DNA of 64,000 bases from Capsicum annuum. Lineage: Eukaryota > Streptophyta > Magnoliopsida > Solanales > Solanaceae. The notes beneath the pieces were generated by a model. That model did no database searches. It saw nothing but the letters and a program-made list of their open reading frames with translations, and was not told where the DNA came from. The DNA is taken from positions 148,123,229-148,187,228 of the forward strand of contig NC_061114.1 in the NCBI RefSeq assembly GCF_002878395.1, read 5' to 3'. Shown piece by piece: positions 47,040-60,100 of this stretch (position 1 is its first letter; the number at the start of each line of letters is the position of its first letter). The translations under genes and the position numbers were made by a program.

Positions 47040-48475
47040 GCAGTCATCATAAATATATTTACCCAACTTTGGAGTTGTGATCGAATCCACGAGGAATATT
47101 GTGAGTGGCGACTAAATTAGTTTGGAATGATAGATTTTAGCTAAATTCAAACCAATAGTACAAAAAAGATAAAAATGGGTGTTGTTAAAGATATCACACT
47201 TAATATTTCTTTTGGGGATTTTCTAGTACTAAATCGGGGCTACGAATAATTAGTCTAGGCAATTAGGCATGGATCTTAGGATTATGATTTTCTAGGGGAA
47301 ACATATGCATGAGCATGTAATAATTTGATGCAAATTTCATGTGTTGGTGATATGGTAGTCTATGTTAGAAATCCCTGAGGCTAGTTTGTCAACAAAGCCC
47401 CAAGGGTATTATTCATTGAACCTTTCAAGAACCTAATGAGTGCTTCAATCAAAAACAACATAATACCTCAATTAGACAACCATATTTCTAGGATAGTTCC
47501 CTAAGTATAGTCAATTTCATAATCACCCTTATGTCTAAGATAGTGAATATTAGTCAACTATGCTCATAAAGTTTCTATCATTACCTTTGTTCTCACATCC
47601 CTCTTTCAAGGATGATGTGGGTTCCTAAAGTTCTCCCAACCCCTCTTTCAAGGAAGGTTTGAGCTTTCAAAATCTTAGAATTTTAATCAATCAAACGCAT
47701 CTGGGTATTTGGGCTTTCACCCATAATTCCCAGTCAATTTACTCAAGAAATAGTAGAGTCCAGCATTCGAAACTAGTAAATGTACAAAGAAATCACATCC
47801 CACACATATTTACACCTATTATAGCATAACACCCTGAGGAAAAACTAGCTACTCATAAGATAAATATTTCAAGATTTAACCCAAAATCTCCATTGATTCA
47901 ATTTGATAAAATCTAAGTGAATGTTACTTCAAACTATGAGATCCAACAAATCTTCAATGGGACTTCACTAATTCTTCACTTGGAAGTGACTCAAAAATAC
48001 TCTTCACCCAAAATTTATACAATAGTTTCTTCTCCAAAAAATGGAGGCTAAAACCCAAGAATAGTGTCAAAAAATTAGGGATTAGGGTTTGAGCCTTCCA
48101 TTATTCAAATTTTGAATCAGCCATGTATATTTGCAGTTTTATCCTTGGGCTATATTTTTTTGCTAGACTCTGATTGCATAGGCATGGCCGCAATGGAAGC
48201 TACCACTACCACGACTATGATTAGCTTATGTGACCGCAGTAGGTTGACCTTGTTAATAGACTATGATCTCAGTCCTCAGACCATGACTGCGGTATCTGAG
48301 GCCATGTCTACTCCAGTTCTTCAGTTGCACTTTCTTGCTTCCTTTTGATCCTTCCTATCTCCAATCAATATCTTTCTATCTCATAAATAATATACCTATA
48401 AAATGTGGATAGTAATGCATTCAATCACAATTATGTCTTTTTTATTCATTCAGAACATGGTCATGTGCATGAATG
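47040..48475 (-). repeat. Repeat F, left copy (probable LTR)
   Basis: It matches 60565-62045 in the same orientation over about 1.4 kb: CCCAAC(T/A)TTGGAGT at the left, CCACATCCCTCTTTCAAGG in the middle, and CTTGCTTCCTTTTGATCCTT at the right. The arrangement suggests the two LTRs of one element around the plant-transposon-like ORF. I could not place TG/CA ends or a primer site. ORF 48112-48348 is a chance frame. Confidence 0.6.
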
Positions 48476-50340
48476 TTAAGCTTTGCTTATGCTCAAGAAA
48501 CACTACCCCTTATCATGAGACACTACACATTTAAGCCCAATTTTTATGGTTTAAAGATCAGAATGACTTGAAGCTTACTCACTACCATAAGTAGTTTATT
48601 GGACGTGGGCTAATCTATTCTTACTACACCCCTCTACCAAAAATTTCATATCTAAGGATGCACAAGACACTATAGAGCAACCAAGCAATAACAACTAATA
48701 CTCTAGAAGTGACTCACTTTTGATAAAAACTAAGCTATATTCCACTTTCCTCATTTCTCGAAAGATGAAAAAATCACCTACCTGAACTCATTTATATACC
48801 TCCTCACAAGAAAAATAATTCCACACACAAAGCTACAAAATATGCAACAAGTTATTTAAGTTTAAAACACTCTCCCTCATAAAAGAACTCTCTATGTCAA
48901 CAAGTCTCATACCATAGCATTGCCCCTATTTTCAATTGTCACTAAAAAGAATATAAATGGTTGGAGATCTCAAAGGACTTTTCCAGCTTGTAATATAGTT
49001 TTTTGTTACGGTAGGATATCATTTTGTAATAATATAGCTACACTCTTCGTTGAACATCTACATCACACTATTTAATCCGCCCTTTTGACTATGGGACACT
49101 TCCCTTTGATCTTTTCTATTTTCATATGCCTACTTTGTGCTTCCTTTGTACACCCATTTTCTGACTTTTTTCATGCAATTTCCATGCACTTCTTTCCTTT
49201 CTTAGAGCCTTTCTTTCTCTATTCACTTGCTTTTAATTCTTGGGAACTTAGGTATTTCACAAGAAAAAAACTTCATGGCCCAAAACTTACTTCTATCAAT
49301 CTTCACCACCCCCAACTTAGGCTTTTTGACTCAAGTTGTATTTTTCAAGTTCAAGGACGGTATGGTTAAAAAGATGGATAAAAAGAAGGGTTTAGGGATT
49401 GTAACGTGTGTCCCATAGAAAGGTCTAAAGGCTCAAAGTGAGAACTAGGAATTTTATTCATGTATGGGTACGCTTTTTAGGATAAAGTGGTTTCAAAAGT
49501 CACCAAGATGTCCTAAGATAATTTCTCCAACAAAATACAATAAAAATTAGCTTTTGAAAACTAATGGGGCAAGTTTTAGATAACATAAATATACAAGAGA
49601 TGAATGCAAAAAGCTCACCACACATGGCATGCAAAGTTCTCCAAGGAGGCTCAATTGCCCCTCCCGTTAGAGACAAAATTGGAGTATCTATCACTATTAT
49701 CAAGTCAAATATTTGTGGAGACACAGGAAGAGAAAGAATTTTATTACAAGGTTTCTCACGTCCATGCCCTTGATTTTTTAAATATTTGTGGACGAAGGGG
49801 GTTGTTAATTTTTCCTTTTCACCACGCTCAATTTTCTAACTTACTGCTACAACCAAGGCCTTAGCCTCACATTTTGGATTAATATGGGCAAATCAACCAT
49901 ATGGCTACTCAAACATCACCAATAGTGAACACTGGGATCCAATTTAAAATGCCACAAGTACTCAGACATCTCTCACATTAATAACTTAGATTCCATAGGC
50001 ACTAAGAATTTCCCAGCTTATATGGATCAAAACATAAAAACGTCACTTTACACTTAAGAATGTTGTCATACAACCTATCATAGGGCAAGGATTGTCATGC
50101 ATCATAATAATAAAAATAAAATTATAGTTAAAAGAAAAACTAAAAATAGAATTAGATTATAATCCATGAAAAAGTGGGCACCATCAGATTACCCAAATAT
50201 AACAACCCAAAATAAAATAAAAACTGCATTTACAACGTCATCACGATAACATAAAAATATCCGTCAACATATCTAAAAAATAAAAATATAGGGAAAGACA
50301 CCCTGAACTGAAAGGATAACAGTTTCCTCACTGCATGTGC
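48476..50340. other. Non-coding part of repeat F
   Basis: This is AT-rich sequence with C-rich runs. It contains the phrase CACCACCCCCAACTTAGGCTTTTTGACTC near 49304-49332 and nothing that reads as a domain. ORFs at 49085-49369, 49500-49724 and 49604-49864 overlap on both strands with no preferred one. I treat it as the 3' untranslated part of element F. Confidence 0.4.
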
Positions 50341-51285
50341 AGTATTAATGTAAGAATGAAAGGGGTCTACCTGAATCTGCATCAGAAGTTGTCCTCTCCT
50401 GCTAACTTTTCACTATCACCACTGACATCATTAGTTGACTAATCTATAAGGTCCTCATCATCACTCTCTAACCTAGGCAAAAGTGTTCAATCATCGGGTT
50501 TAAGCACCTTGAAGATCCCCTTTAACCCTTTCCACAACTTTCTAAAGAATTTATCTCTCTTGTTTTCTCTCTTCACCATCTTTTTGTGTATCTTCCTGAG
50601 GTCCCTATGTGATGCAACCAAGGTTGAATAAGCTCTCTCTAGGATGGAATCTTTTTCTACTTGATTCTTCTACTCTTCTCTCGATATATGTCATAATCAA
50701 ACTGAGCTATATATGAATGGAAAGAGGTGGATGGCTCTTCCAATCCCTTAGGTACTCTGGATAATAGCTCCCAAACCACCCGCATCTGACCTAAGATATA
50801 ATCGAAGGAGTTGGCTAATGAAGGTATACAAGAGTCTACATTCTCCTACATTGACTTGCTTAAGTCCACCTTCCTTTTCTCGTTTTGATAAAGGTCACCC
50901 TCACCCCAGAATTTCAGTAAAAAGATGTGGTAGCCTCGGTGCACCCAGCTATCTACAACATAGTCCTCCATCTTTTCCCTTTTATAAAGCTCAATGATAA
51001 GAGAAAGAAGGAGAAAAAGTAAATCTTCCTGGTTCTTAAAGTGCCACCAATCTGATAGCATAATCTCACCCACGTTCAAAGTAATGCCAAAGATAATGCA
51101 AGCCATCATCGTTGCTCATAAATTCATGACAATAGTCATATAAGTGCATGACAATACTTTGTTGTAGATGGTATTCAGCCAAAGTCTGGCCTCATCTGTG
51201 AAGTCATCCTTCAAAACATCCAGGTTCCTAGTTTGCATGAATTTTCTTGGAACTGCCCCATGTCAGCATTTGAAAGCTTATTATC
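50341..51285 (-). pseudogene. Putative plant transposon protein (Transposase_32-like) remnant of repeat F
   Basis: The minus-strand reading across a few stops gives NLDVLKDDFTDEARLWLNTI, then MMACIIFGITLNVGEIMLSD, WWHFKNQEDLLFLLLSLIIE, then LYKREKMEDYVVDSWVHRGY. It goes on to a basic linker (GEGDLYQNEKRKVDLSKSM) and a C-terminal part. This matches my memory of nightshade proteins labelled 'putative plant transposon protein domain'. Those have an N-terminal 'ARVWL' block, a 'VACI..GI.LNVG' block, a 'LI.ELC' block and an 'I.PL...GEG' linker. Its function is unknown; such ORFs occur in large repeated elements. Stops make this copy dead. Its N-terminus is cut by element E. Confidence 0.62.
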
Positions 51286-53035
51286 TCATTAATTTGCTTT
51301 GCTCTGAAGTTCACTTGCTTATATCACTTATTTAATATTTTAGATTGTTATTTTTGTGGTCATAACATTATTGATCTTTAGAGCTATGAACCAATAGAAG
51401 AACGCATGCGATCGAGACAAGACAATGATAAGGAAATAAGTAAAATACTTTATAACTTATATGACACCATGAGCCGAGTTGGGCATAAAACATATTCACT
51501 AATAAGCCAAGAAGGCATGTGACAAGCGAGGAGACAATGACCTGCAACAAATAATCTAGTAAGGTGTACAACTAGTAAGCAAGTAACATTACATAGCATA
51601 TGAAGATTGTGGCAGATTCTAGTGATCTGACCTAGCATATAACAATTGGGGTATATTCACGTGTAGAATTTAGACGTTTCAAATAGGGGAATATGTGCGT
51701 ACCAAGTTGAGATACATAACTCCTCGACTAAAGAGGTTTGGACTGTACAATAAATGCTTACTAGGTAATAATATATAGAAGGATACGTAAGACTGGGTAC
51801 TATTGAAGAACGTGGGCAGATTCTAATAGGAACAAATATATATCCCACATAAGGACATATAAACTATATACTAAATAGGTAAAGTCTTTATAAGGCCACC
51901 TTATGCCCAAACACGATGGGAATGATATTTGAAAAAAGAACATGTGTGGCCAAAAGAAGTATACAATCAATTAAAGCAATTTTTTCACAGATTGTAATCC
52001 AGCCTGTGACACACTTTAACTTGTATAATCTTGGATGTTATTGACTCATATAAGAGAAACATGTGACACTTTGACACATTTTTTGACTATGGGTAGTAAA
52101 TAAAAGGTCGATTCAATATAGTGGGGTTGGTACACCATCACAATTATTTTTTTTAACATGAAAGATCATCTACAAAGATCACTTTATTGGTACACGAGTG
52201 TAAGACACCATGCCAAACCATTTGAACTAGAATAGCCTTACATACCTCATTGTGCAACCTTATTATTACAATGAGTTAGACTTCTTTCCTTTAATGTGTT
52301 AATCTACAATATAAGCACATAATAGAGCTAATATTAGCAACTAGTGACAATGTAACCCTTGTAAGTGTAGTAGCTAAACACTTGATGGGCAGTAAGACTA
52401 TTCAGCCCCTCAAACATTGTTATATCACCACACCCTCCTTCTATAATGTAATACAACTCCACTTCACCATTCCATAAGGTTACCCACTTCCTCTAACAAC
52501 AACACCTATAAACATCACCAAAATAGTCCCAAAATCCTTCAACATAATATAAGATATTGAAGTCACTGCTTCTGATCACCAATTCGTGAGTTCTTAACAC
52601 CGACATATATAAAATCCACCATCAAGCCGTATACAAAAGGAGGGGTAATTTGGGGAAGTAACCTTAGCTTTATTACTGAAATTTTATTTTTCCAAGTGCA
52701 CTCCATCAAGACGCTAAGTTTCCCATCAAGTTGAACCAAATACTATTGGAAAATATGTTGGAGATTAAAAAGAAGTAGACTGCCAAGCTTGGCAAAAAAG
52801 GTTGTCCTATACTTCAAACAAAATGATAACTTGATTTCGATAACTTCCCATGATAGGATTAAATATAAACCATAGTTATTTGCACTTACCTTGGCTGGAA
52901 ATAAGGAGGATTCATTCAAGAACCCTAGGAGAGAAAAGAGGCGGCTATTTTAGGCTTGAGAGAAAAGAGAGTGTGAGCTAATTATAATCTGATTTTTTTG
53001 CAAGTATGAATGAAGAGAAAATGAACTAATTGGAC

Positions 53036-53044
53036 CATATAAAT
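53036..53044 (-). promoter_or_regulatory. Probable TATA box of LTR E (left copy)
   Basis: CATATAAAT (minus strand ATTTATATG) is conserved as TTATAAAT at 59686-59693 in the other LTR. It lies 500 bp from the LTR start in the element's direction, with the palindromes just upstream. Confidence 0.5.
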
Positions 53045-53097
53045 CCTTCCACTTGACCGCCTCTTTTTTTCTCATTTCCAGCCACATATTGGTCAAA

Positions 53098-53165
53098 TTA
53101 GGTGATGCACCTACTTGGATATTTAAGCTGCTCAAAAAGTCCAAGTAGGTGATGCACCTACTTGG
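53098..53165. repeat. Palindromic GTAGGTGATGCACCTAC motifs in LTR E
   Basis: CCAAGTAGGT-GATGC-ACCTACTTGG at 53141-53165 is a perfect 10-bp inverted repeat with a 5-base spacer. A second, shorter copy lies at 53099-53113. The other LTR has diverged copies at 59756-59775 and 59801-59820. A third site at 53340-53372 (60001-60031 in the other LTR) adds TAGTCACCTACTA. All lie upstream of the TATA box in the U3 part. Confidence 0.8.
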
Positions 53166-53543
53166 TTTATTTCTAATTGGATCACACCATATCGGCCTTA
53201 AATAGAATAGGTATTGGGCTAGACATTTGGGCTTTAAATAGATTAGGTGTTGGGCTGCTCATCTTTCCTTTTTTCTTTTATTTAATTTGGGCCTTTAATA
53301 TGTCCAATAATATAGGCCTCAATTCAGTCAAATAGTATAAGTAGGTAATGTCCCTACTAGTCACCTACTAGCTTAATTAAATCAAGAAATCACCTCACTT
53401 GTTTTCTCTTAATTTTCCCAAAATCTTGATCCCTCTACTTAACTTGACACTTAAATTTAAATTTAAGCTAAAATACCTATCTGGAGTTTAAATACTTTCA
53501 TCTATGCTATGTTTGTCTATGTTGGGATGTACGTAGCATTTCA

Positions 53544-53557
53544 TCATCCCCCCCTAT
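53544..53557 (-). other. Polypurine tract of element E
   Basis: On the minus strand ATAGGGGGGGATGA is directly followed by the LTR start TGAAATGCTACG. This is the expected signal for plus-strand priming. Confidence 0.8.
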
Positions 53558-56500
53558 GGATCATTCATCCTTGAAAGAGAGGTGTAGTTAATGACTTGAC
53601 TAACACTAGAATATCCCCTCCCCCCAAAAAAAAAATTTTAAAAATTCGAGAGTTTCTTTTGTAAATAAGACTACACTAAATCTATGGTATAACTAAAATA
53701 ATGTATACAAAACTCACATGGAATATCAATAGATATATCTTATGACATGAGAATATGATAAGTAAATCCCCTCTCCTGACCATGCAACTTAATGAAAAAT
53801 ATTTTAGTATAGCATGATTTCCCTTTTTTTCTGTATAAACAAGTAGAACATATAGAATTATGAAATTTAATATACATGAACAGATGACTTGTAAATGACA
53901 TATCAAATGAACAAAATTCTAGTAGAGCTTGGTATCATATTAGGGAGCACATGATCAAAGATCCTCTCATTGATGCTTAGAATGATCAGGGGATTTAGAA
54001 TTTCTACCATCTTTTATTTCCAAGAGGCTTATTATATATCCTAGTTCTTCCACATTATTTCAATGGAGGTAAACCTTTTGTCCCTAAATTCCTGCCTTAG
54101 CAATTAGGAATGGTTGTGGGGACTTGTTTACATGATAGCTGGGGTAATTTGATATAGTTAAGGGAGCACATTGAAGAATGGATCTCCCACAAATTTATGC
54201 AAAATGGACACATGGAATCATAGGCTTCTTAGTCAAACATATTGGGCTCAACTTTCCTTTCATTCTACACTTTATGTCATAAGAGAATCTCTTAAGAGCA
54301 ATAGTTGTCAACGTAAAACTAAAATTTTGTTTTGCACCTTAGAATAGGTTATTAGACTAAGCTACCCACCTATGAGTAAGTTTTATACTGGAATTCATTG
54401 ATCTACCTATGATTTGCTAGACACTATTCTCATTATACCTAATATGAGAAAGCTTTATCCAACTACGTTAATACTCACATCAGTAAGCATAGAGGGGAAT
54501 ATAATATGTAGATAAGTCGTATTGAATCTCTGACACACACGCAGGTCACCACAAAAGAGAACTTAAAATACAAATATATGAACCTAATAAGCTTCTGACA
54601 TATAGACTATTAAGTTATAGAAATATGGGATTTATGTGAAAGCAAAATATTAAAGCATGTTGCATTAAAAATGTGATAAAATGAACTATGAGACTTGTAA
54701 CATATAGGCAGGTGAATTGAAAGACATAGTATGTGAGCAAGTGAAATAAAATATTGGGCTAGATGAGCACATAATCCAGAGGACTAGGTTATGACAATTT
54801 ATACAATATATAAACAAGTGGGCTACCAGAATGAACATGATAAGAAAGTGAACTATGAAACACAAATCACATTGAGCAAGTGGACTAGAGCATGAATAAC
54901 TTGACTAACACATGAATAATTATACAAAGCATGTAGGCTACGAGTAATGTAGCATATAGGCAAGTGGTATATGAAAGGTATAACATGCTGGCAAGTTATA
55001 GGTGATACTTTAACTCGTGAGAAGTAATTCCTATGCCTATAACACATAGTTAAGTTAATCTGTGATGAAACAAAAATACGGACAAGCGATCTGTGGTAAA
55101 TAATTAGCATAATTACATAGACAGCACATTCCCATGAACATATATAGGAATAAATGAGGGTTCAATGAAATAGATAACATCTATATGCAAGTACTCCATG
55201 ACATATGTTGTAAGTGCAAAAATAATCCACAAAAGACATATGACCTATAAAAAGACAAGCTATAAAACTTGTAGCATGTATAATTACATAACAGACTAGA
55301 TTCTTTATAAGCTAGGAGACATCTTACGGGGTCACTATACCCTACTAATTTCGAGCATACTACCGCTAGTGCTAAATCATTGGTGGGATAGTTTTTCTTG
55401 TGTTTGTTACTCAACTAAAGACACATGCAATTAGCTTCACTATATTATCTTTTAAGCTCCTATGAATTTTCCTTATCAGTTTTTCAAGGCCATGATAGAA
55501 AAGAAATCCTTAACAATTCATTTGTAGGAGTAGGAGGTCAAGATCAACCTTATCTTTTCTACTGACCTAGGATATCATTACAATCAATGTTTGGTACAAT
55601 ATAAAAGTTCAAATAAATAAATTACAAATAAAACTTAAAGGCATTATAACACAAAAGCTCTTATTCACAGCAACTCACACATAAATGTCAAGTACAAGCA
55701 AAATTATATTATGATTCTAAAACATCTGAAGGTTAGTCACTTTGGGATTACTAGATAGGTCTATCCATGCTAACTAATTTTTTGTAACAAGGAAGGACTA
55801 CAAACTTGTGTCTTTAACAAGTGATGGCAATCAAATACCTTTATTCAAAAATTTTAGATAAGCTATGCATCAAGGGAATTTCCATATCAAGGACTCAAGT
55901 GGAAAAAAGGGTACCTTATACTTCACAACAATATTGATAAGCCATTAAAACTCTATACATATGCATAACAAACTAGCTCTTATTTTAATAAGGATAATAC
56001 AAATATATTTGGTTAGTCCAATTGTATATCTTCTGATCGTCTCTCTATTCCTGTATTTAACAAGAGTAGGAATCCAAACATGCATTCATATTGTTATTTG
56101 GGTGTCACTCTTACCAGCTTTATGTCTAACAAATACCCTTTTAAACCGAAATGGCTCATTTCATGTATTTTAATGCGCAAAATTAGTCTAGATAATCACC
56201 ATATAGGTCTAACCAGTCAATATTACTTTTTTCAACCATAAGTTGTAGTCATATTCTAACCTTCTATAGCCAAAACATAGTTCACCGTAGGAACCAAGTT
56301 TACATATACTCTTATATAGAATAATTAGAAATACTAATCCTAGAGTTTTCTAACCACAAAAGGGATTGCATGTTATTATTACCTATTTGAGGTGGTCATA
56401 CACACATACCTCATAAGAAGATAATTAATAAAATCTAGAATGATATCTAGTAGGTGTTTGGTCCTTATCTTCTAACTAGCGTATAGGTGCTATCACATTG

Positions 56501-57132
56501 AAAGGTTCACTCTTCAGACCCTGCTACTAGCCTCTTTCAACTAATACTAAACTAGTTTTGCAAAATCTATTTTAAAAATATGTGTAACTCTAAAACCTTA
56601 TATATTTACTAATGGGGTACTAAATTTTCTCTGTGGTAATAAATCCCATATATTGAATCTCAAAACTAAGAACCATTCATGTCTTCTTAAGAAGTGTACT
56701 AATAAATATTTTTAACCCATCTTTATGAATACTTAATCATTTATTTTACAAACAAATTAATAAGCTTATTATGTCTTCGTCAAATAAAGAAAGGGAATAC
56801 AAATAATACAAATACAACCTTATATGCAAGTAACACAAAAACCTTTACGATGTTCTCTATTTTAGGCTGTGAAGGTCGAATTAAACTGGACCACCTTAAT
56901 CTGTATTTTGATAGCTTAAGATGCTTAATTGTACGTTGCCTCTTGGACATTAGTGGTACTGGAGTTCTTAACACTGCTCTATCGCACGATCTAGATTATG
57001 AAAGAAAGTGACATTTCCTGAATATCCAAGTAGCCCCCTAATTATAAATATGGCGTGCAACACATTTATAGGTAAGGCTCTACTAGGCACTTCTTTGTAC
57101 TAGGCACTTCTTTGTAGACTCCCTAGGATGAT
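53558..57132 (-). other. Internal region of element E without recognisable pol
   Basis: This is 3.6 kb of AT-rich sequence. The longest frames are 54853-55110 (85 codons), 55181-55414, 55961-56173 and 56780-56974; none shows retroviral motifs. The stretch 54590-55130 repeats phrases such as CATATAGGCAAGTGG and GCAAGTTATAGG in a loose 40-50-bp rhythm, like the LTR sections at 51480-51600. Part of it may therefore be a captured LTR. The 64-codon frame at 56974 starts within 170 bp of the primer site but does not resemble gag. Confidence 0.5.
57081..57114. repeat. Perfect 17-bp tandem duplication beside the primer site of E
   Basis: TACTAGGCACTTCTTTG occurs twice in a row with no mismatch, in the leader of element E. 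Similar leaders in this window (16977-16995) have the phrase once. Confidence 0.8.
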
Positions 57133-57133
57133 C

Positions 57134-57146
57134 CACTTTGATACCA
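57134..57146 (-). other. Primer binding site of element E
   Basis: On the minus strand TGGTATCAAAGT matches TGGTATCAGAGC at 10 of 12 bases. It is four bases from the LTR end (TGTCACACCCC on the plus strand). Confidence 0.78.
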
Positions 57147-57150
57147 CTTT

Positions 57151-60100
57151 TGTCACACCCCATACTAGATGAGGTAGGCAACAGCTAAAGGATACATACT
57201 ATAAAAATAAACTAGATGAAAAAAATGAATCCCTAAACAAATGGAATCACTGATAAAAAGCTATAGATACAATACCACCTAATAAGCCAAATCGATACAG
57301 ATGACATATGAACCTATGAATATATATGACTGCTTAACAATGTCTACAAAGCCTCTAATAGAATCCATGATTGTAAAACTATCAAAATATATATGATAAG
57401 GACTTGGAAAGGCCCCGAATCAATTTAGAGCTTGGCAACAGCCATTGAGTATCATGTGTTCTATTAGGGAGATCTACTCACTAAAAACCCATCCCTGTAA
57501 CATAGAATGAAGTAATGTACGGAATATGTAAGGCATAAGATAACCATAAGTGAAATAAGAAATTAATAAAACTCGGGCTCAATACATATGAACATATAGA
57601 TAGGGATGATGAACAACCTTTACTTACACTTGTGGAAGACTGTACATTACATATTTTTATTTACTTTACTCTTCTTTTCTTTATAATTTTGCTAGCCATG
57701 TGATATATATGACTAGCTGATCAGTGGTAAAAGAGGATGACCCATGCTAGGTATTATACCCTTGGGATATGTTCCTCATCAATACACAAATAGGGATTGA
57801 CCTATGTTACGCTTTCCTTTCACCCCTGGGATGCCACCTGATAATGGGATTGATCCATGCTAGGTTTTTCTTTCACCCCTGGATACCACCCATAAATCAA
57901 TAAATTAAGATCAGCCCATGCTAGGCTCTCTCCCTTGAGCTACCACTCACACATAAGTATATTTACTTTACATCATTTCTTTAATCTTTCAGATGGTTAT
58001 TTTGGTGGTCATAATATTACTGAGCTTTAGAGCTATGAACCAATAGAATAAGGCATGCGATCGAGACAAGACAATAATATAGGAAATAAGGATAATATTT
58101 TGGAACTTATATGACACCATGAGCCCCGTTGGGCATAAAATATATTCACTAATAAGCCAAGAAGGCATGTGACAAGAGAGGCGACGGTGACCTGCAATAA
58201 ATAATCTAGTAAGATGTATAACTAGTAAGCAAGTAACATTACATAACATATATGGGATGTGGCAGATTCTAGTTATCTTACCTAGCATATAGCAAATGGG
58301 GCAGATTCAAGTGTAGAATTTAGACTTTTCAAATGGGGGAATATGTGCAAACCAAGTTGAGATGCATAACTCCTTAACTAAATAGTTTTGGACTGTACAA
58401 TAAATAATTACTAGGTAATAATAAATAGAAGGGCACATGAGAATGGGTAATACTGAAGCACGTGAGCAAATTCTAATTAGGAACAAATATATATCCCAAA
58501 TAAAAACATATAAATCGTATACTAAATAGGGAAAGACTCTATAATCTCACCTTATGCCCAAACACGATCGGAATGATATACAAAAAAAGAACATGTGTGG
58601 CCAAAAGAAGTATATAATCAATTAAAGCAAATTTGGACAGATTGTAATCCAGCATGTGACACTCTTTAACTTGTATAATCTTAGATCTTATTGACTCATA
58701 TAAGAGAAACATGTGACTCTTTCACACACTTTTAGAGCATGGGCAGTAAATAAAAGGTCAATTAACTATAGTGGGGTTGGTACACCATCACAATTTATCT
58801 TTTAATATGAAAGATCATCTACCAAGCTCACTTTATTGGTACACAAGTATATGACACCATGCCAAACAATATGAACTACAATAGCCTTATACACCTCATT
58901 GTGCAACCTTAATATTATAATGAATTAGTCTTCATTCCTTTAAGGTGTTAATCTACAATATAATCACATAATGAAGCTAATATTAACAACTAATCACAAT
59001 GTAACCTTTTTAAAATAGTATCTAAACACTTGATGGGTAGTAAGACTATTCATCACCTTAAATAATTAGTGTATTACCACACCCTCCTTCTATACTTTAC
59101 TAAAACTCCACTTCACAATTCAATAAGGTTACCACTTTCTCCAACAACAAAACTTATAGACATCACCTAAAAATTCCCAAAATCCTTCAACACAATATAA
59201 GATATTGAACTCACACCTTTCGATCACCATCCCATGAGTTTTTAACAACAACATATATAAAAATCACCATCAAGGCCTATACAAAAGGAGGGGTAAATTG
59301 GGGCAGTAACATTACGTTTATTTCTGAAATTTTCTTTTTTAAGGTGCACTCCATCAAAACGCTAAGTTTCCCTTCAAGTTGAACCAAATACAAAAGGAAA
59401 ATATCTTAGAGATTAAAGAGAAGTGGATTGCCAAACATGGCAAAAATGGCTATTCTATACTTCAAAAAAAACAATAACTTGATTTCCATAACTTACCATA
59501 ATTGAATTAAATATGAACAATAGTTATTTTCACTTACCTTGGCTAGAAGTAAGGAGGGTTTTTTCAAGAACCCTAGGAGAGAAAAGATGCGGCTGTTTTA
59601 GGCTTGAGACAAAAGAGAGAGTGAGCTAATTATAATCTGATTTTTTTTGCAAGTAAGAATGAAGAGAAAATGAACTAATTGGACCTTATAAATCCTTCCA
59701 TTTGACCGCCTCTTTTTTGCTCATTTCTAGCAACATATTGGTCAAAATTAGTCCAAGTAGGTGATGCAGTTATTTGGATATTTAAGCTTCTCAAAAAGTC
59801 TAAGTAGGTGATGCAACTACTTTGTCTATTTCTAATTGGATTACACCATATTGTTCCTTAAATAGAATAAGTATTAGGCTGGACATTTAGGCCTTAAATA
59901 GATTAGGTGTTGGGTTGCTTATCTTTCCCTTTTTCTTTTACGTAATTTGGGCCTTTAATATGTCTAATAATATAGTCCTCAATTGAGTCCAATAGTATAA
60001 GTAGGTGATGCACCTACTAGTCACCTACTAGCTTAATTTGGTTAACCAAGAACCTCACTTAATTTGTCTTAATTTTTAAAAAATCTTGATCCCTTTACTT

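Larger units (their letters stand above)
51300..53543 (-). repeat. 3' LTR of element E (left copy, truncated)
   Basis: It aligns with about 57950-60203: GGTCATAA(C/T)ATTA(T/C)TGA, then CTTTAGAGCTATGAACCAATAG, GGCATGTGACAAG and AACCCTAGGAGAGAAAAG. It ends ...GTAGCATTTCA before the polypurine tract. The outer 0.84 kb are missing. ORFs at 51368-51571, 51450-51638, 51657-51848 and 52950-53144 are chance frames. Confidence 0.85.

Noticed and set aside
49085..49369. ORF with a signal-peptide-like start (hydrophobic N-terminus)
   Set aside because: It lies in the non-coding part of repeat F, overlaps frames on both strands, and has no family or conserved partner in the window.
51450..58288. Similar minus-strand ORFs in both LTRs of E (51450-51638 and 57989-58288) as a possible conserved small protein
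   Set aside because: Similarity follows directly from the LTR duplication. The frames differ in length and end at different indels, so there is no sign of selection on the peptide.
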